Assembly: GCA_009602735.1 (NCBI GenBank)
Contig: WELA01013825.1
Span: 157,590-221,589 of the forward strand
Direction: 5' to 3'
DNA from: Mesotaenium endlicherianum
Taxonomy: Eukaryota > Streptophyta > Zygnematophyceae > Zygnematales > Mesotaeniaceae
DNA length: 64,000 bases
A program made the position numbers and the translations under genes. Under the pieces are notes generated by a model, which was not told the origin of the DNA, ran no database searches, and was given only the letters and a program-made list of their open reading frames with translations. Each line of letters starts with the position of its first letter. Positions within the stretch are counted from its first letter, which is position 1. Positions 44,504 through 56,200 of this stretch are shown here, one piece after another.

Positions 44504-45705
44504 ATAGGCTTAATGCCTTAAGGTTCTTGGGTTCACAGGTGAGCAAATTGTAGTTTGCAGAAATCACACTCTAAGCAGCTTGACATGCAACGTCAGATTC
44601 AGAGAAAATCGTCCTTCAGGCTTTCGCTTAACTTCCACAAGTCAGCTTACAAAACTCTGAAACTAAGTCTATGCTGGCCTGGGTCAAGCTCTTCACTTAA
44701 CACCGCGCCCTAACAGCTCTTCACTGCCAGGCTGGGCTCACTCAGTTCTTCACTGAGAGCTTTATCTGTCAATACTACTCTCTCTATTCGAGATGCGAAT
44801 GCGACTTCTGAGAACCTAGAAATCAACACACAACTCACCATTTTAAGGCTGCTTCACACACACACTTGTGGCGTTCGGCTGACTCTGTGCTAATCTCCTA
44901 GCAGATTCTATTCTGCAGTTCTCCTTCTTCAACCGTGAGATTCCCTCTTGGGAACTCCTACAATCCTAACTTATCTATGATACACAGAAGAATCTTCAGC
45001 GATGTCAGAAGCGAGGGGCTTTGGCCCTCCAATGGCCTTGGGAACTCCTTCTTCTTCTTCGTGCCCTTCTTCTCTTTCCTTCTGCCTCTTGGCAGAGGTG
45101 CGTGAGAGTGAACGACATGTCTCAGGCAAGATTCGTGCCTTTCGCAGGCACCACACAGCGTCATCTTTCGAGAATGCCGTGCTTAGTCACACAACTTAGC
45201 TGCATGTCGCTTCTGCCTAGCCATGCTCAACTCAAACTTGTTGTCATTCAGCATGCATGCATACCTTGTGACTGTCGCGCGTGACTGCTTAGCTTCTCAG
45301 CTGGCAGTCACGCCTAATTGGCTCATGGCTAAGAATTCCTGAGCGACGTGCAAGCAAATGCCACCTGCTCAAGTTTTCCCAACCGGGCGGCCGTAACCTA
45401 TCTTGGCATTGCAGCCATGACCTGGCTTAATCTGCCAGTCACACAGTACCTGACCTGGTACTTGCTGGGCGGCTCATTGCTGATCCCCAGCTCCTAGCCT
45501 CGCGGCTGTCTTGTCAAAACCTCCCCCATCCTTGGGTGTGGGGCACACTAACATTGACCCCTTGCCAGTGGTCTTGACGCCGCCATAACCGCTTACTGCG
45601 ATGTAATCAGTCAAGTGGTCGGTGAGTCAAGGTTGACTTTCAGCACTAGGTGGCCGTAGCTTGCGCTGCGCGTGCGACACCGTCAAACGGATAATAGTCG
45701 TGACA
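44504..45705 (-). repeat. B2 5' LTR and leader
   Basis: It matches B1 from 1659 and the partial 3' LTR at 28658-29262. The outer edge is fixed at TGTCACGAC (minus strand, 45705), followed by GGGAG in host DNA. The inner LTR edge and primer site could not be placed. A sense ORF of about 68 codons begins near 45164, as in B1. Confidence 0.8.
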
Positions 45706-46416
45706 GGGAGCGCTATTAGTAGAAATTTAAATTAATTGCATCCATTAATCTATCTCAAACTTTGTTTAACTTCAACATTCTGCCCTCGTCGCCGCTTTAA
45801 GTTGACCAACGAATAGGTCAAAAGTCGCAATGGCAGACATCACATTCGGCGCTGTTCGGCGCCACCTGAACAAGGAAACATCAGGAACATGTTTACATTG
45901 GTTTACATGTTGTACTTCAGCTGTATTTCGTTAATAGAGAACTTCAAGCAAGCGACATTCAACGTCGTTTAACACAGCGACGGACGGATTCTCGAGATGG
46001 AGGCATGAGCCGTATGCAGGTAGAGGACAATTGGGCCGGTTAACAGTACGATGATGAAAATGTGTCGAGGATTCCTCTTCGATGAATGACGAACCTGGTG
46101 AAGATCGCCGATAAGCTTCCGGGCATAAATTTGTGGCTAAAGGTACAGAAGAAGCACCAGTCGTTTAATGGCAGACGCTTGGGATCACCACATGTGAGAG
46201 AGAGGCAGCTTAGCAAAAAGTATCGAAAAGAGTATGTTTGAGTGTTGTCTAACTCTTGCCTGGAAAATCGAAGGAAGCTAAGCTTGAAGGTCTAAACAGT
46301 CGGTAGTGGGTCCATTCACTGTGAGCCCCTTGTATTCTTAGAGCTTGCCTCTCTGTCATCATCCAGTACTAGTATCTCGTTCACATTCTTGAGTCTTAGC
46401 TTCTTCGTCAGTTGCT
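45706..46416. other. Upstream region of the WOX gene
   Basis: These 711 bp between B2 and the WOX gene contain no recognisable ORF or repeat. They presumably hold the 5' UTR and promoter of the WOX gene. B2 thus sits within about 700 bp of its coding start. Confidence 0.5.
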
Positions 46417-48235
46417 TTGCTCGTGTTACTGTGTGAGAACGACCGGAGCTGTATGAAAGTCGTCTCCATGATGGAAGCTGATACTGCTCATCCACCTTCC
46501 TCAGACCTAGTGCAAGTTGTTCTGCAGAAGCAACAGACAGTGTCACAATCTCAGGCGCAGCCACAGCAGCATCAACAATCCCAACAACCTGCTCAGCAAG
46601 CCTCTATCATTACTGATGTCTCTCAGTATCCTCCCCATGTTCATCAATCTCTACTTATTCCCCCACCTGAAAGGAGTCTTCCACAGCCCGTATATGACCA
46701 TGCTGCCCAAGGACTTGTTATGAGCCCCGAGCAACTTGAAACTCTTCGTAGGCAAATATCAGTGTACAGCACCATTTGCCAGCAATTAGTGGCAATGCAT
46801 CAAGCAATGGCAGCTCAACAGATACAAATGAATGGTAAGAGCTCATTGATATTTACCCTCATAACAATATATAACCTGGATCTATTATCTCGGCCGACTG
46901 AAAAGACATGTTGCAATCACTTGAGCTCACTGCTATTAGTCTTCTAAGCTGCAAGGTGCTTGTATGCATAGGTGGAGGGCTAACACATCATCACCACTTG
47001 TATGAGACAACGACAACGACCACGACCACTGTGAGTGCAGGAATTCAGAGCAGTGCAAAAGCGAGGGTCAGATGGACGCCTCAGGCAGCACAGCTGCAGA
47101 TTCTCGAGCGATACTTCATGCAAGGGAACGGCACACCCAACAAGGTCAAAATAAAGGAGATCACGCAAGAGCTTTCACAGCACGGACAGATCTCTGAGAC
47201 CAATGTGTACAATTGGTTCCAAAACCGGAAAGCGAGGGCAAAGCGGAAGGGGACGACGGGTAGCAATGGCACGGATAAGGACGGAGAGGGTGACGAAACA
47301 GAGGTGGAAGAGGGGGGCGAGAAGCGAATGAAGTTGAATGGGGACGCGCAGGAAGATGAGGATGCGGAGCAAGGCAATACTGACGGAGAGCTGGAAGAGT
47401 CCACTAGTCAGGTGCAGGCAGGGGAGAGTAGACAGCACTCGCAGGAGCAGCAGCTGCAGCAGCACATGCAAAATGTAAGCCAGGCTCCAGCAGCTGAAAG
47501 TAATGGGCACCAGCATCACTTGCCGAGCGTGCAGCAGCAGCAACAGCAGCAGCAGCAAAGTATGGGGCACAAAGAGCAAGGGCATCAAGCGCTGCAGCAG
47601 GAGCATCTGAAGAAGCAAGCAACTGATCAGCAGCTGCCGCGGGAGGAGCCCCGCGAGAGCCCTGGTGCTGCTGAAGAGGCACGGGCGGAGACAGACAGCC
47701 TGCAGCAGCAGACGGGAGAGTTCGACCAAGAGTTCTCACAGCCAGGTGGACCTGCTGCTGCCCCATCTTGCTGCTGGTCACGCTAATCTGCTGGCAAGGC
47801 TGTCGGGTTTTACTGGCATGCGGCAAGCTTAGACATTCAGTTGTCTGGGAGAGTTGCATGGCCCTGCAATCCCAGTACAAGGAGTAAGTGGCTCCGGAGA
47901 AGCTGGAGGTTGACAAGTGGTTACTGCTTTGCACCGTATGTTTAGTGTGACCCTCGAAGCGAGCAACACGTTGCTGACAGCTCACAGCTCTTGTGCTTTC
48001 TTTGTCTGCTTGCTTTGAACCCGCCTCCCTTTTCCGTTCCATCCCAGGGGGTATCATGCAAGTGTTCATCAACGGCAAGTCGTGGGACGTGCCCCTGGGG
48101 CTCTTAGATGTGAAGAGCAGCTTCGGCATGCAGGCATCCATCATCGACTCCCTTGGGCAGGTGGTGCCCACCAACAGTAATGGGGTCACTCTTGAGTCTT
48201 TGCAAGCTGGTGCAAGCTACACATTGAAGGAGTAA
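46417..48235 (+). CDS. WOX13-like: WUSCHEL-related homeobox protein, WOX13 clade
   Basis: There are three exons: to 46834, 47041-47745 and 48048-48235, with GT-AG introns in matching phase 1. Start candidates are 46417, 46453 and 46468. The N-terminus is Gln-rich, then shows [20 protein letters not shown], the block just before the homeodomain in WOX13-type proteins. The homeodomain (from ARVRWTP to [16 protein letters not shown]) spans the exon 1-2 junction region and has the longer WOX-type loops. Acidic and Gln-rich stretches with CAG runs follow. The last exon encodes [15 protein letters not shown] and [14 protein letters not shown], which I read as the WOX13-type C-terminal region. WOX13 clade members are nuclear transcription factors, the only WOX type in algae and basal plants. 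A further downstream exon (acceptor near 48304) is possible. Confidence 0.87.
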
Positions 48236-50829
48236 GCCCTTTTGCCTCCCCGGCTCTAACTTGCCAGCAACACATAGCCCACGTTCCTGCATTGCTGCAT
48301 TTAGGTTATGTACGGTAGCAGATGGTTCAGTGAACTCCGAAGTCAGCGGCGAGAATTTTCAGGAGGCGGCTGTTGCTGTAGGGAGGAAAGAAGTGTTGTA
48401 TGTAGCAAGTGGCCCGTGTCGGCTTCTGCAGCCCCTTGTGTTTGTTCTATTCCTAGAGCAGCTACTCAGCTTCTAAGCTCAAAAAGCTGGGGACTTGGTG
48501 GATTTGCTAGTCGAAGAAAGATTAAGAAAGTTTGCGCCTCGCATTTGTTGGGCTTCCACGCATATTGGAAGACCTGTACACGGTGCACTTTTATTCACGC
48601 GGATTGGAAGACCTGTATACGTTGCGCTTGTAGATCGGTGTGGGTGATGTATGGATTTCACATATATGTGTTCATGCTTATGCACTGTATCTAAGAAACC
48701 AAGTTTAAGCTTATACTGGAATGGCTTCCCCACCACTGTGTGCAGCCCTGATATAAGCTTAGTGGAGCCATCGTCGATGCTTCCCGGAGGTGAGCCCTTC
48801 TGCTTCTCCTCTCGGCAAGAGGCTATCTATCAGACCTGAGCCCCGGTGTTAGCGTCGTCCTAACCAACCAAACTTCAGTTCATTAGAGTTTATAGTTAAC
48901 TTGCACGAGTGCAAAATCCGGTAAGTCAGGCCTGCCGTGAGATGGTGACAAAATGCGGCTGCCATGGGTGCATCCGGAAGCAGCTTGTTGTGGAGGATCT
49001 TGCCATGGTTTCAGGCCTTCCTGTAAACACTGCGGGGTAGAAGGGGGAATAGGGTGCCAGGAGGCATCTGCTGAGACACAAAGCAGACTGCTTAAGATGC
49101 TAAGGTGATACTTGGTGTTGCCAGAACCGAACCGGTTGTTGGGTATTATTGCTAGCTGGTCATGCAGGGGTTGGACTCTTGGCGGGGTTGAAACAATTGT
49201 AGAACCTGCTAACGCGTCAGAGTGAGCCGGGAATAAACGGAACTGCTATAGAAGGGTGAGAAATGCATAGTGGGTGCGCACGAGAGATTAGGGTTTGTTT
49301 GCACCTGGCGCGCGTATTGTCCGGGCTTATGGTATGGTGTGTTTTGCATGCTCTAGGTTATGCAGTAGAACATGTTGCTGCAGCTAAAAGTTATTGCGAT
49401 GCTTGTGTTCACCTTCTGCAGAGCTTGGTACTGGAGAGCCTGCTCTGTAAGCTGGCACTTGGGAAGCTGCAAATGGGCAAGCTTGACTGCACATATGCAG
49501 CTTGTTTGTAATAGCTCACCCCTGCTCTAGGACAAGAATATTGATGATGAGGTAACAGGTTTAGTAGGTTGGGGGCTTCCCGATGAAATACATAGCTCTC
49601 CAAAAGCAGGTACATACTGGTATTCTGATTGAAGATGTTCAAGACATAGCTGCTTAGGGCAGTTTGGTTCTCAAGTAGTCACCATCTGGTTCTAAGTAAC
49701 GCACATGCAAACGTGCTTAGTTACCCCATGTCAGCTGGATATATGAAAAGCCTCTCTGTTGGGGTAATTTAGTAGAGGTGCACAGTGGGATGCTTGTTTT
49801 TACAGCAAATATATTGCTCCACATGTTGCATACATTGTCGCACTCTGTCAGAGTAAACGTGCGGACTTGGAAATACCTGATATATAAGATCATCAGTTCA
49901 CCAACTTTTAGAATGCGGCAATGTGCTCATCATTCCCCTTAATATGACTTATTTCTGCTGTATCTATTTGTGTGACTGTCGCCGGTTGTCCTTCAGTGGC
50001 ATACTGCCATTCTTTCAGCAGAAGGTAACAGGCAAAAAAACCAAGTGTAGGCAATTTGTCATCTTTTTGCTGCAAATTATGTGGCTTCATAATGAAGTAT
50101 TACAAGTCGAGCTGGTGCAAAATATGTTATTATGTTGGCTCTGAATGTAGTGACGCAGCAGCACAAGTACCGTGTGCAGAGCATTGCGTGCATTCAAAAG
50201 CACTTGCTCAATTGTTCATGATATGTGGTTCTCATGAGACCACTCTGTTATCACTTAGTCATTACCCATTCAATATGCAAGACTAGCACCCCTGATGTCC
50301 TGGTGTACTACAGAATGTACCTTGGATATCTTCAATATCACGAACATACAGGGCGTATGTCGATCTGCATTGAGTTTCAACCTGAACCAGTATTTAGTAA
50401 AATTTTGCTCCTTTGTCAGATGAGTTACATTTAGTATATCGATGCGTATACTGATCCTTCAAGTGTGGTCATATTGAAACAGCACATCTTATTCTTAGAC
50501 CTATTTTTGGTCCACGAGTGCTGGACAATCACTTTCTGCTGAGTACCTTAAACAGCTAAGGGACTATATGCAACTCGATTACAGTAGAAGCAAGCTTTCC
50601 TATGCTTGCAATAGCTCAAAGCCCAAAAGCGACTCCAAAACAAACACTTCACTATCACAACAAAGGCGTGCCAAATGGCTCTTGAAAATCGTGTGCGATG
50701 AATCCATGTAGGGTTATCAATAAGAGTACCACACAACAGTTCTGCTTATAAAGTGCTCACATACCAAGAAACCTGCTTGACGCTGAGCATGCTATTGGCC
50801 TCTACGTTCCACAGCAAGACGCTCACTGC
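48236..50829. other. Intergenic region between convergent WOX and GCD1-like genes
   Basis: The 2.6 kb hold the 3' ends of two convergent genes. I see no supported gene; the short frames show no family signature. A two-copy 40-bp direct repeat (ATTGGAAGACCTGTA at 48563 and 48603) and a possible extra WOX exon near 48305 are the only features noticed. Confidence 0.6.
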
Positions 50830-52676
50830 CTATCGAGGTACAAGTCTCCTTCTAGGCTTTCTCGTTTCTCGCCGGAGAAACTCCTTGTCAAGTTCTGAAA
50901 GAGCTCGGTGTGTGCCATCTGGCTGTGCAATAACCCGCTTCCCCCCTCCAAATCCACGACGACCCTCGCTTCCAAGCTCTTCTACAACATATGACCATCC
51001 TTCAGGAGGCCGCCTCCTCTCCAGCTTGTCTACTTTCAGCACATCGTCCATCTGTTCAAGCAAAAACCACCACAAAACCCAACACAACATTTTTATTACC
51101 TGGGGAAACCTCATATGTAAGGGTCCCATGTTACGGCTGTTTATGCTTCACGCACTATGCACACCCACCGCATACCGGGCACACGAAAGACATATTTACT
51201 TTCATCCTTGCCCGAGTAGATATAGCTATCAGGACAAGACGGGCATCAAGCATCTCGTGCACCATCCTGACCACTCACACTCTCAACAATCTCAAGGCTA
51301 CTGTCTGGATAAAGACTGCACCGGTAATAGAAGCCCTCCATGCTGATCACAACTCTCGCATGCACGTTATGAACAGCCTCTGTGGCACTTCAACTCTATC
51401 CTGTTGCCAAATGAAAGTACTGATGCATACAGGACTTGTTCCAGGGGCAACTGGTAATACCACACTGACAGGATTCACTTACTTACAAGAATGTGGCAAC
51501 TATAACCTATTGAGAAGCTTAATCAAGTTTCTGTTCTCTTGTTAAGTGATGATATATACTGGATGATATCACAGAATGATGAAGATGGTTGGACGAGTGG
51601 AAATACTGGCAGCAACCGCCGTCCACTGCTGCATAACCCTACCTGCTTCTTGTTAAAACTTATCCGCAGCACAAAGTCCTGCACCTTGTATAGCTCCTCC
51701 TTGTCAGACTCTTCCCTGAGCCTCCTGTGAGAGGCATCCTCATCTTCCACCTGACTTGTCTCAAAATTCATCTTCCAGTGCCTCTCACCGGCGGCCTTCA
51801 TGACAGTCCTGACAATACCAACAACCACTCCTTCTCCTTATGAATGAGTGCGACCCCTATTGACAATATAACATCGTCTCTTTCTTCACGGCAAGAGTAG
51901 ACGACTTCCGGCAGAAAGAACCAAATAATAAGCATGGAGCGATATATTGCCAGGCGAAGCAATTCCAAGCAGTCTGCCGGTCGCAAACCACAACCGGCTT
52001 CCCATTCTTTCGGATAGCTTACTCTGAAACACCATCAACGCACAAACTGAAGCCTTACTCTGAAACACCATCAACGCACAAACTGAAGCAGCAACTTTGC
52101 CACTGGCATCTCCTGCTATTTGGGAAATTACGCAAAAAACTGAGTGCAAAAGTTCTGGGTTGCAAAGACATAATACCCTTGATTTTTCTCCACTTCCCTC
52201 TCAATCTCGCTGTCCAAAGGATTTCTCTGCTCTTTCTCCCATTTTTTCTCGATCTCCTTCAACAATATGATAGCATGGACTCTCTGCTGTCGAATTTTGT
52301 AGTCACGAGCTAACTTTTCCACAGTATACCTTCGGGGATCAGTAGTATGCATGTACCAAATGTTCTCTTTGGTCGCGTTAGAAAGTCGACTTGCAGAGTC
52401 ATCTGCTGGTATCGGAGTAAAATGATACATCATGGGCTCATATTTAAGATCGGCCTCTGAGACGTCTGCCGGCATATCTCTATCTATACTTCTTTCTCGT
52501 CTTCCACCAAGTATATCTGAAGCCTCATCGTCATTTTTGGCAAAAAGATATGTTCTACTACTGCTTATACGACGACATATTATCAAGGCTAAGGCTTGTG
52601 AACCATAGTCAGCAGGCAAGGCACTCGAAGCCCTTTGCTGCAAACACCTTAAGTGCTGTCCTGCTTGAGCAAGCAT
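50830..52676 (-). CDS. GCD1-like mitochondrial protein (mS45-type family)
   Basis: On the minus strand, exon 1 runs from 52676 to about 52177, followed by an exon from about 51808 to 51643 (donor CAG-GTAGGG) and a last exon from 51051 (acceptor AACAG) to the stop at 50830. The protein begins with an Arg/Ser-rich presequence, then has NIWYMHTTDPRRYTVEKLAR and IRQQRVHAIILLKEIE. The C-terminus contains RRRPPEGWSYVVEELG, GRRGFGGGKR and a DG-rich end with RRET. These match plant GAMETE CELL DEFECTIVE 1 proteins, which belong to the eukaryotic mitochondrial regulator family related to ribosomal protein mS45. The role is probably in the mitochondrial ribosome. The middle exon structure (51809-52176) is uncertain. 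Confidence 0.75.
52018..52089. repeat. Perfect 36-bp tandem duplication
   Basis: Two exact adjacent copies of a 36-bp unit lie between exons of the GCD1-like gene. In the sense of the gene each unit ends in TTTCAGAGTAAG, so each holds an acceptor-like and a donor-like sequence. It is probably intronic. Confidence 0.9.
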
Positions 52677-53281
52677 TTCTATGTATTCTTCTTAGCTTCT
52701 CGCACACGAGCAACTACCTCTCTCGTTCTTAATTAGTTCGTCGTAGTGGTATGTATGTAGGTCAACGGGCACGCGAATTGTTTGTCACAAGTTAATGCTA
52801 GCCGCTGGTACACGAAAAGCTCCACAAGTCTTCGAACATTTCTCCTGATTGGGAGCAGGGAGGAGCCCTGCATGATCTACTCCCCCAGTAAATCAATCGT
52901 GTGTTAGTGTTCGAGTCCGGGAGAGACGCGCGTGAGCTCCCGTAAGAGGAAAACTAAGTGTCGGGATACCGTTAGCGACTTCGCAACTCCGTTAAAGTGT
53001 TCGAGCTGGTTTTGGCAACCAATTGCAGTTTTGGTTCTATATGTTCCCCATGCTGATGGTGGGGGTCAAATGGCCATGCATGTCGATGCTTATATAATGT
53101 TGGGCATCGTGTCCGGAAGTGCAGAACTTAATGTCAAGAGACTATCTTTTGCTGATAATAAAGCCCGTCATGTTGCATTGTGAACGAGTAGAAGCACCAC
53201 GATAAGTTCTTGTCGCAGATAGATGGAGTAGGACGTTGCCAGTATGCCCAGAACCTGAAGGCCTTGTCTCTTTTGAGCAGT
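52677..53281. promoter_or_regulatory. Shared upstream region of GCD1-like and UPL genes
   Basis: The 605 bp separate two divergent start codons (52676 minus, 53282 plus). This is a candidate bidirectional promoter. No clear TATA element was found. Short frames inside show no family signature. Confidence 0.5.
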
Positions 53282-56200
53282 ATGAAGGCGAAAAAGAAGC
53301 GCGGAACTGAAGTTGTAAGCGTCGTCACTTTTTCTTTACTATATTTGTGTGAAGGGTTGGATTAAGTTCCTGTTCTGTTCTTCTGTCTCCTTCCTGATGT
53401 ATAAACATCTCGGGTATTTTTTTGACTCTCTTGCAGCCGGAGAAAGTAAGGAAGTGCATAGATGACATTCTGGCTGCTCCAGAAGGTGAACTTAGACAGA
53501 CGCTTCACGCGTTCAACTGGACATTTGAGAAGGTAAAACGGAATTGTTATCATTATGCTTGATGTACGTTTATTTTTTTGGATCACAGGTGGCTTTCATT
53601 CTATCTTTCAAGGAACAACGTAACTTTACATCAGAATCAAGAGGCCAGCTTCAGTTGTTGACAGACGGTGGGGAGACCCAATGAGTATGCCTCTAGGGTG
53701 TCCTTCATCGCAATGTTTGAGGAGAGGAATTTAGGTGTAGGGCTTTGGAAGTTAGCATCTGACGAAGATGCTCCTACTAGAATTGTGGGTGACTCGAGGT
53801 TTTAGCAGCCTTGCCTTCCTTTCCAACTTGCTAACGCTTCACTGCTTCACTGGGGCATACGTGATGGCAGGGTGATTTCAACCATTGGGTAGACCTTTTC
53901 AACTTCTTTGACTCCTACTTTGAGGAGCACATAAGACCTAGGAAAGACTTCCAGCTTGCAGGCCATTTTGCGCATGAGGACCCTGCTTTTCCGAAGGGTG
54001 TAGTGCTGGAAATATTGTGGGTGTCTCGGTGTATCCTCGAGAATTGCCAGAATCGTAACCTGTACTGTTCCGTAGAGGTGAGTTGGCCTTATTCTCCTCT
54101 CCTACTTATGGAAATTTTGTGTGGGCTCAGTATCTTGTGCGTGGGTGCGGGCAGGCATATGAGAGGCATGTGTAGGTAAGGGGCAAGCCTTGCTTGTTAA
54201 TGTTCATGGCAGGCTCTTGCTGAACCGTTCAGGGATGAATTTGATGCTGGTTGAGACCTTCACTTTTAGAAAACATTTCTGTGCGACTCCTGCTGGAACA
54301 TACGGGACAGTTTGGGGCTTGTGCGTAATGGTCGCTGTGACCTGTTCAAGAGGCAGCCTGTTGTCATATTCAGTGTCTTGTTGTTTACTTTCCTGCCGAA
54401 TGAGTGCAGGGCTGGGCTGCCCTCTGTTTCAGTATTCTGATCATGCTTCTTAGGTCTCCTCTGGTTAGTATACTTATTTGCTATTCAACTGCATCCATTC
54501 GTTTGATGATGTGAGCAGCATGTGAGCGCGCTGCTCACTGTTCCAGATGTGGATGTTTCTCTAGCTGCTCTTCATCTGCTTGCTGTTCCAGTGAGGAGGC
54601 CCTACCAGAACAGGTCTAGTTGGAGATGGCACGGCGATCCTGCGACACAGGCTCGCCTTTTCGCATTTGCTCAAGCTTGGGGTGGAAAGGAGGAAGGGTT
54701 TGGTCTCTTACAGTGCGTAGTGGACGGGGCCCTTGATTCTGAGACGCAGAAATTGGGCAACACTCTTCACTTTGAGTTTTATACAGACGGGAAGGCAGCT
54801 GGCTATGATGGGAAGTTAGCCATCAGCAATGATTCCGGCCCTCGCCTAAAAGTCATTCACATACCTGAAGTGCAGCAGAAAATTACAGAGCAGGGCACGC
54901 ATGAGCTAGAGTTTTTGCAGCAACTGGTGGACTCGTATGACGTTCCTGTCCAGTTGCGGTACTCCCTTCTGACAAAGATACGCTTTGCCTGTGCCTTCAA
55001 AACTCTGGATGGCCGGCGGCAGTTTTTGCGCGCTCGCCTGCTTGCCTTCACTATCATGATGCAGTCCAGCACAGATCCAGAGCAGCTCAATGCGTTCTTT
55101 ATCAGTGAGCCGGAGTTTGCCAGCGATCTCGTCAGCCTCATCAAAGCAGAGGACGCTGTCCCCATCGACATTCAAACACTTGCCATATATGCTCTTGCAG
55201 CCCAGTCCTTTGATAGGCCTAGGCAGCCAACTGTTATCAGTATCATCAGTGCAGGGGGGCGGAGGGGTGTGCTGGCAACTCTCATGCAGAAAGCTGTAGC
55301 AGCTCTTGCTAGAAGGGAAAAGGGGGGTGATAGAAATACCATGGCATACGTAGAGGCGCTTCTGATGCTTGTGAGCAACCTAGTTTCCTCGTCATCCGGG
55401 ACTGCTTCTCTGAGAGAGTCTGGTCTGATTCCCACCCTGATACCGCTACTACGAAACAAGGAGATGGAGCACTTACAAATAGTAAGCTCAGCGATACAGG
55501 TTCTTGAAGCTTTCATGGATTACTCCAATGCAGCCTCTGCAACCTTTAGGGAATTTGGGGGGCTTGATGACACTATAGAGAGACTGAAGTTTGAGGTAGA
55601 TCGCGTGTGCCATCATGCAAGACCTAACATAGATAAGGAAGGTAGTGGGAAGGGGAAGGCACCAATGGTTGAGGACTCTGGCGAGGTCCCTCAACCTTCT
55701 GAAGGCTTAGAGGACAATGTCATGGCAAACCTGAAATTTCTGGTCAAGGGTTTACTTCGGGCCATTGCGCTTGCTAACTATGCACCCAATAACACAGTGA
55801 GACTACAGGCTGCTGAGGACAGCACGCTTCCGAAGAGTCTATGCACCATCTTCCAGCATGGGAAACTGTTTGGTGGTGGCGTGTATGCGCTAGCTGCCTC
55901 TGTTGCCTGCGACCTGATACACCATGACCCGACGTGCTACTCTGCTCTCGATGCTGCTGGGTTGCCGCAAGCATTTCTGGACTCTGTCCATGCAGGTGAG
56001 CGCAATTGCTTTCATGTGTTGCGTATCCGGTTGATAGCCTCCTTGCATGTAGTGGATGTCTTTGTACACGTTGCTTCACACTTTTCAGGTTCTTTTTCTT
56101 CTACTGTTGCTTCACCTTTTATGTACCTGCAGACCCCTTTGTACCTGCTACCAGCATCGAGGTTCAATGCTGCTGAACATCCTGACGGGCCTCTGGTGTG

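Larger units (their letters stand above)
28658..45705 (-). mobile_element. Family B Ty3/gypsy-type retrotransposon with DNMT and PHD domains, copy B2 (broken)
   Basis: Read on the minus strand, B2 runs from a 5' LTR ending at 45705 through leader, gag with two CCHC knuckles, aspartic protease, a C5-cytosine methyltransferase domain, a linker, RT, RNase H, integrase and a PHD-type finger to a 3' LTR (28658-29262) cut by the gap. Element A3 is inserted in gag. Without A3 the visible element exceeds 11 kb. It looks broken, with roughly half a dozen interruptions. RT-RNase H-integrase order and sequence place it in Ty3/gypsy. Charophyte gypsy elements with DNA methyltransferases are known; this looks like one of them. 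Confidence 0.88.

Noticed and set aside
50753-51545. Plus-strand frames of 180-200 codons
   Set aside because: They are opposite to the GCD1-like exons, which have a clear family match on the minus strand.
52932-53183. Frame of 83 codons starting MSSRKRKTKC upstream of UPL
   Set aside because: No family similarity, and the UPL start at 53282 matches the known plant N-terminus without it.
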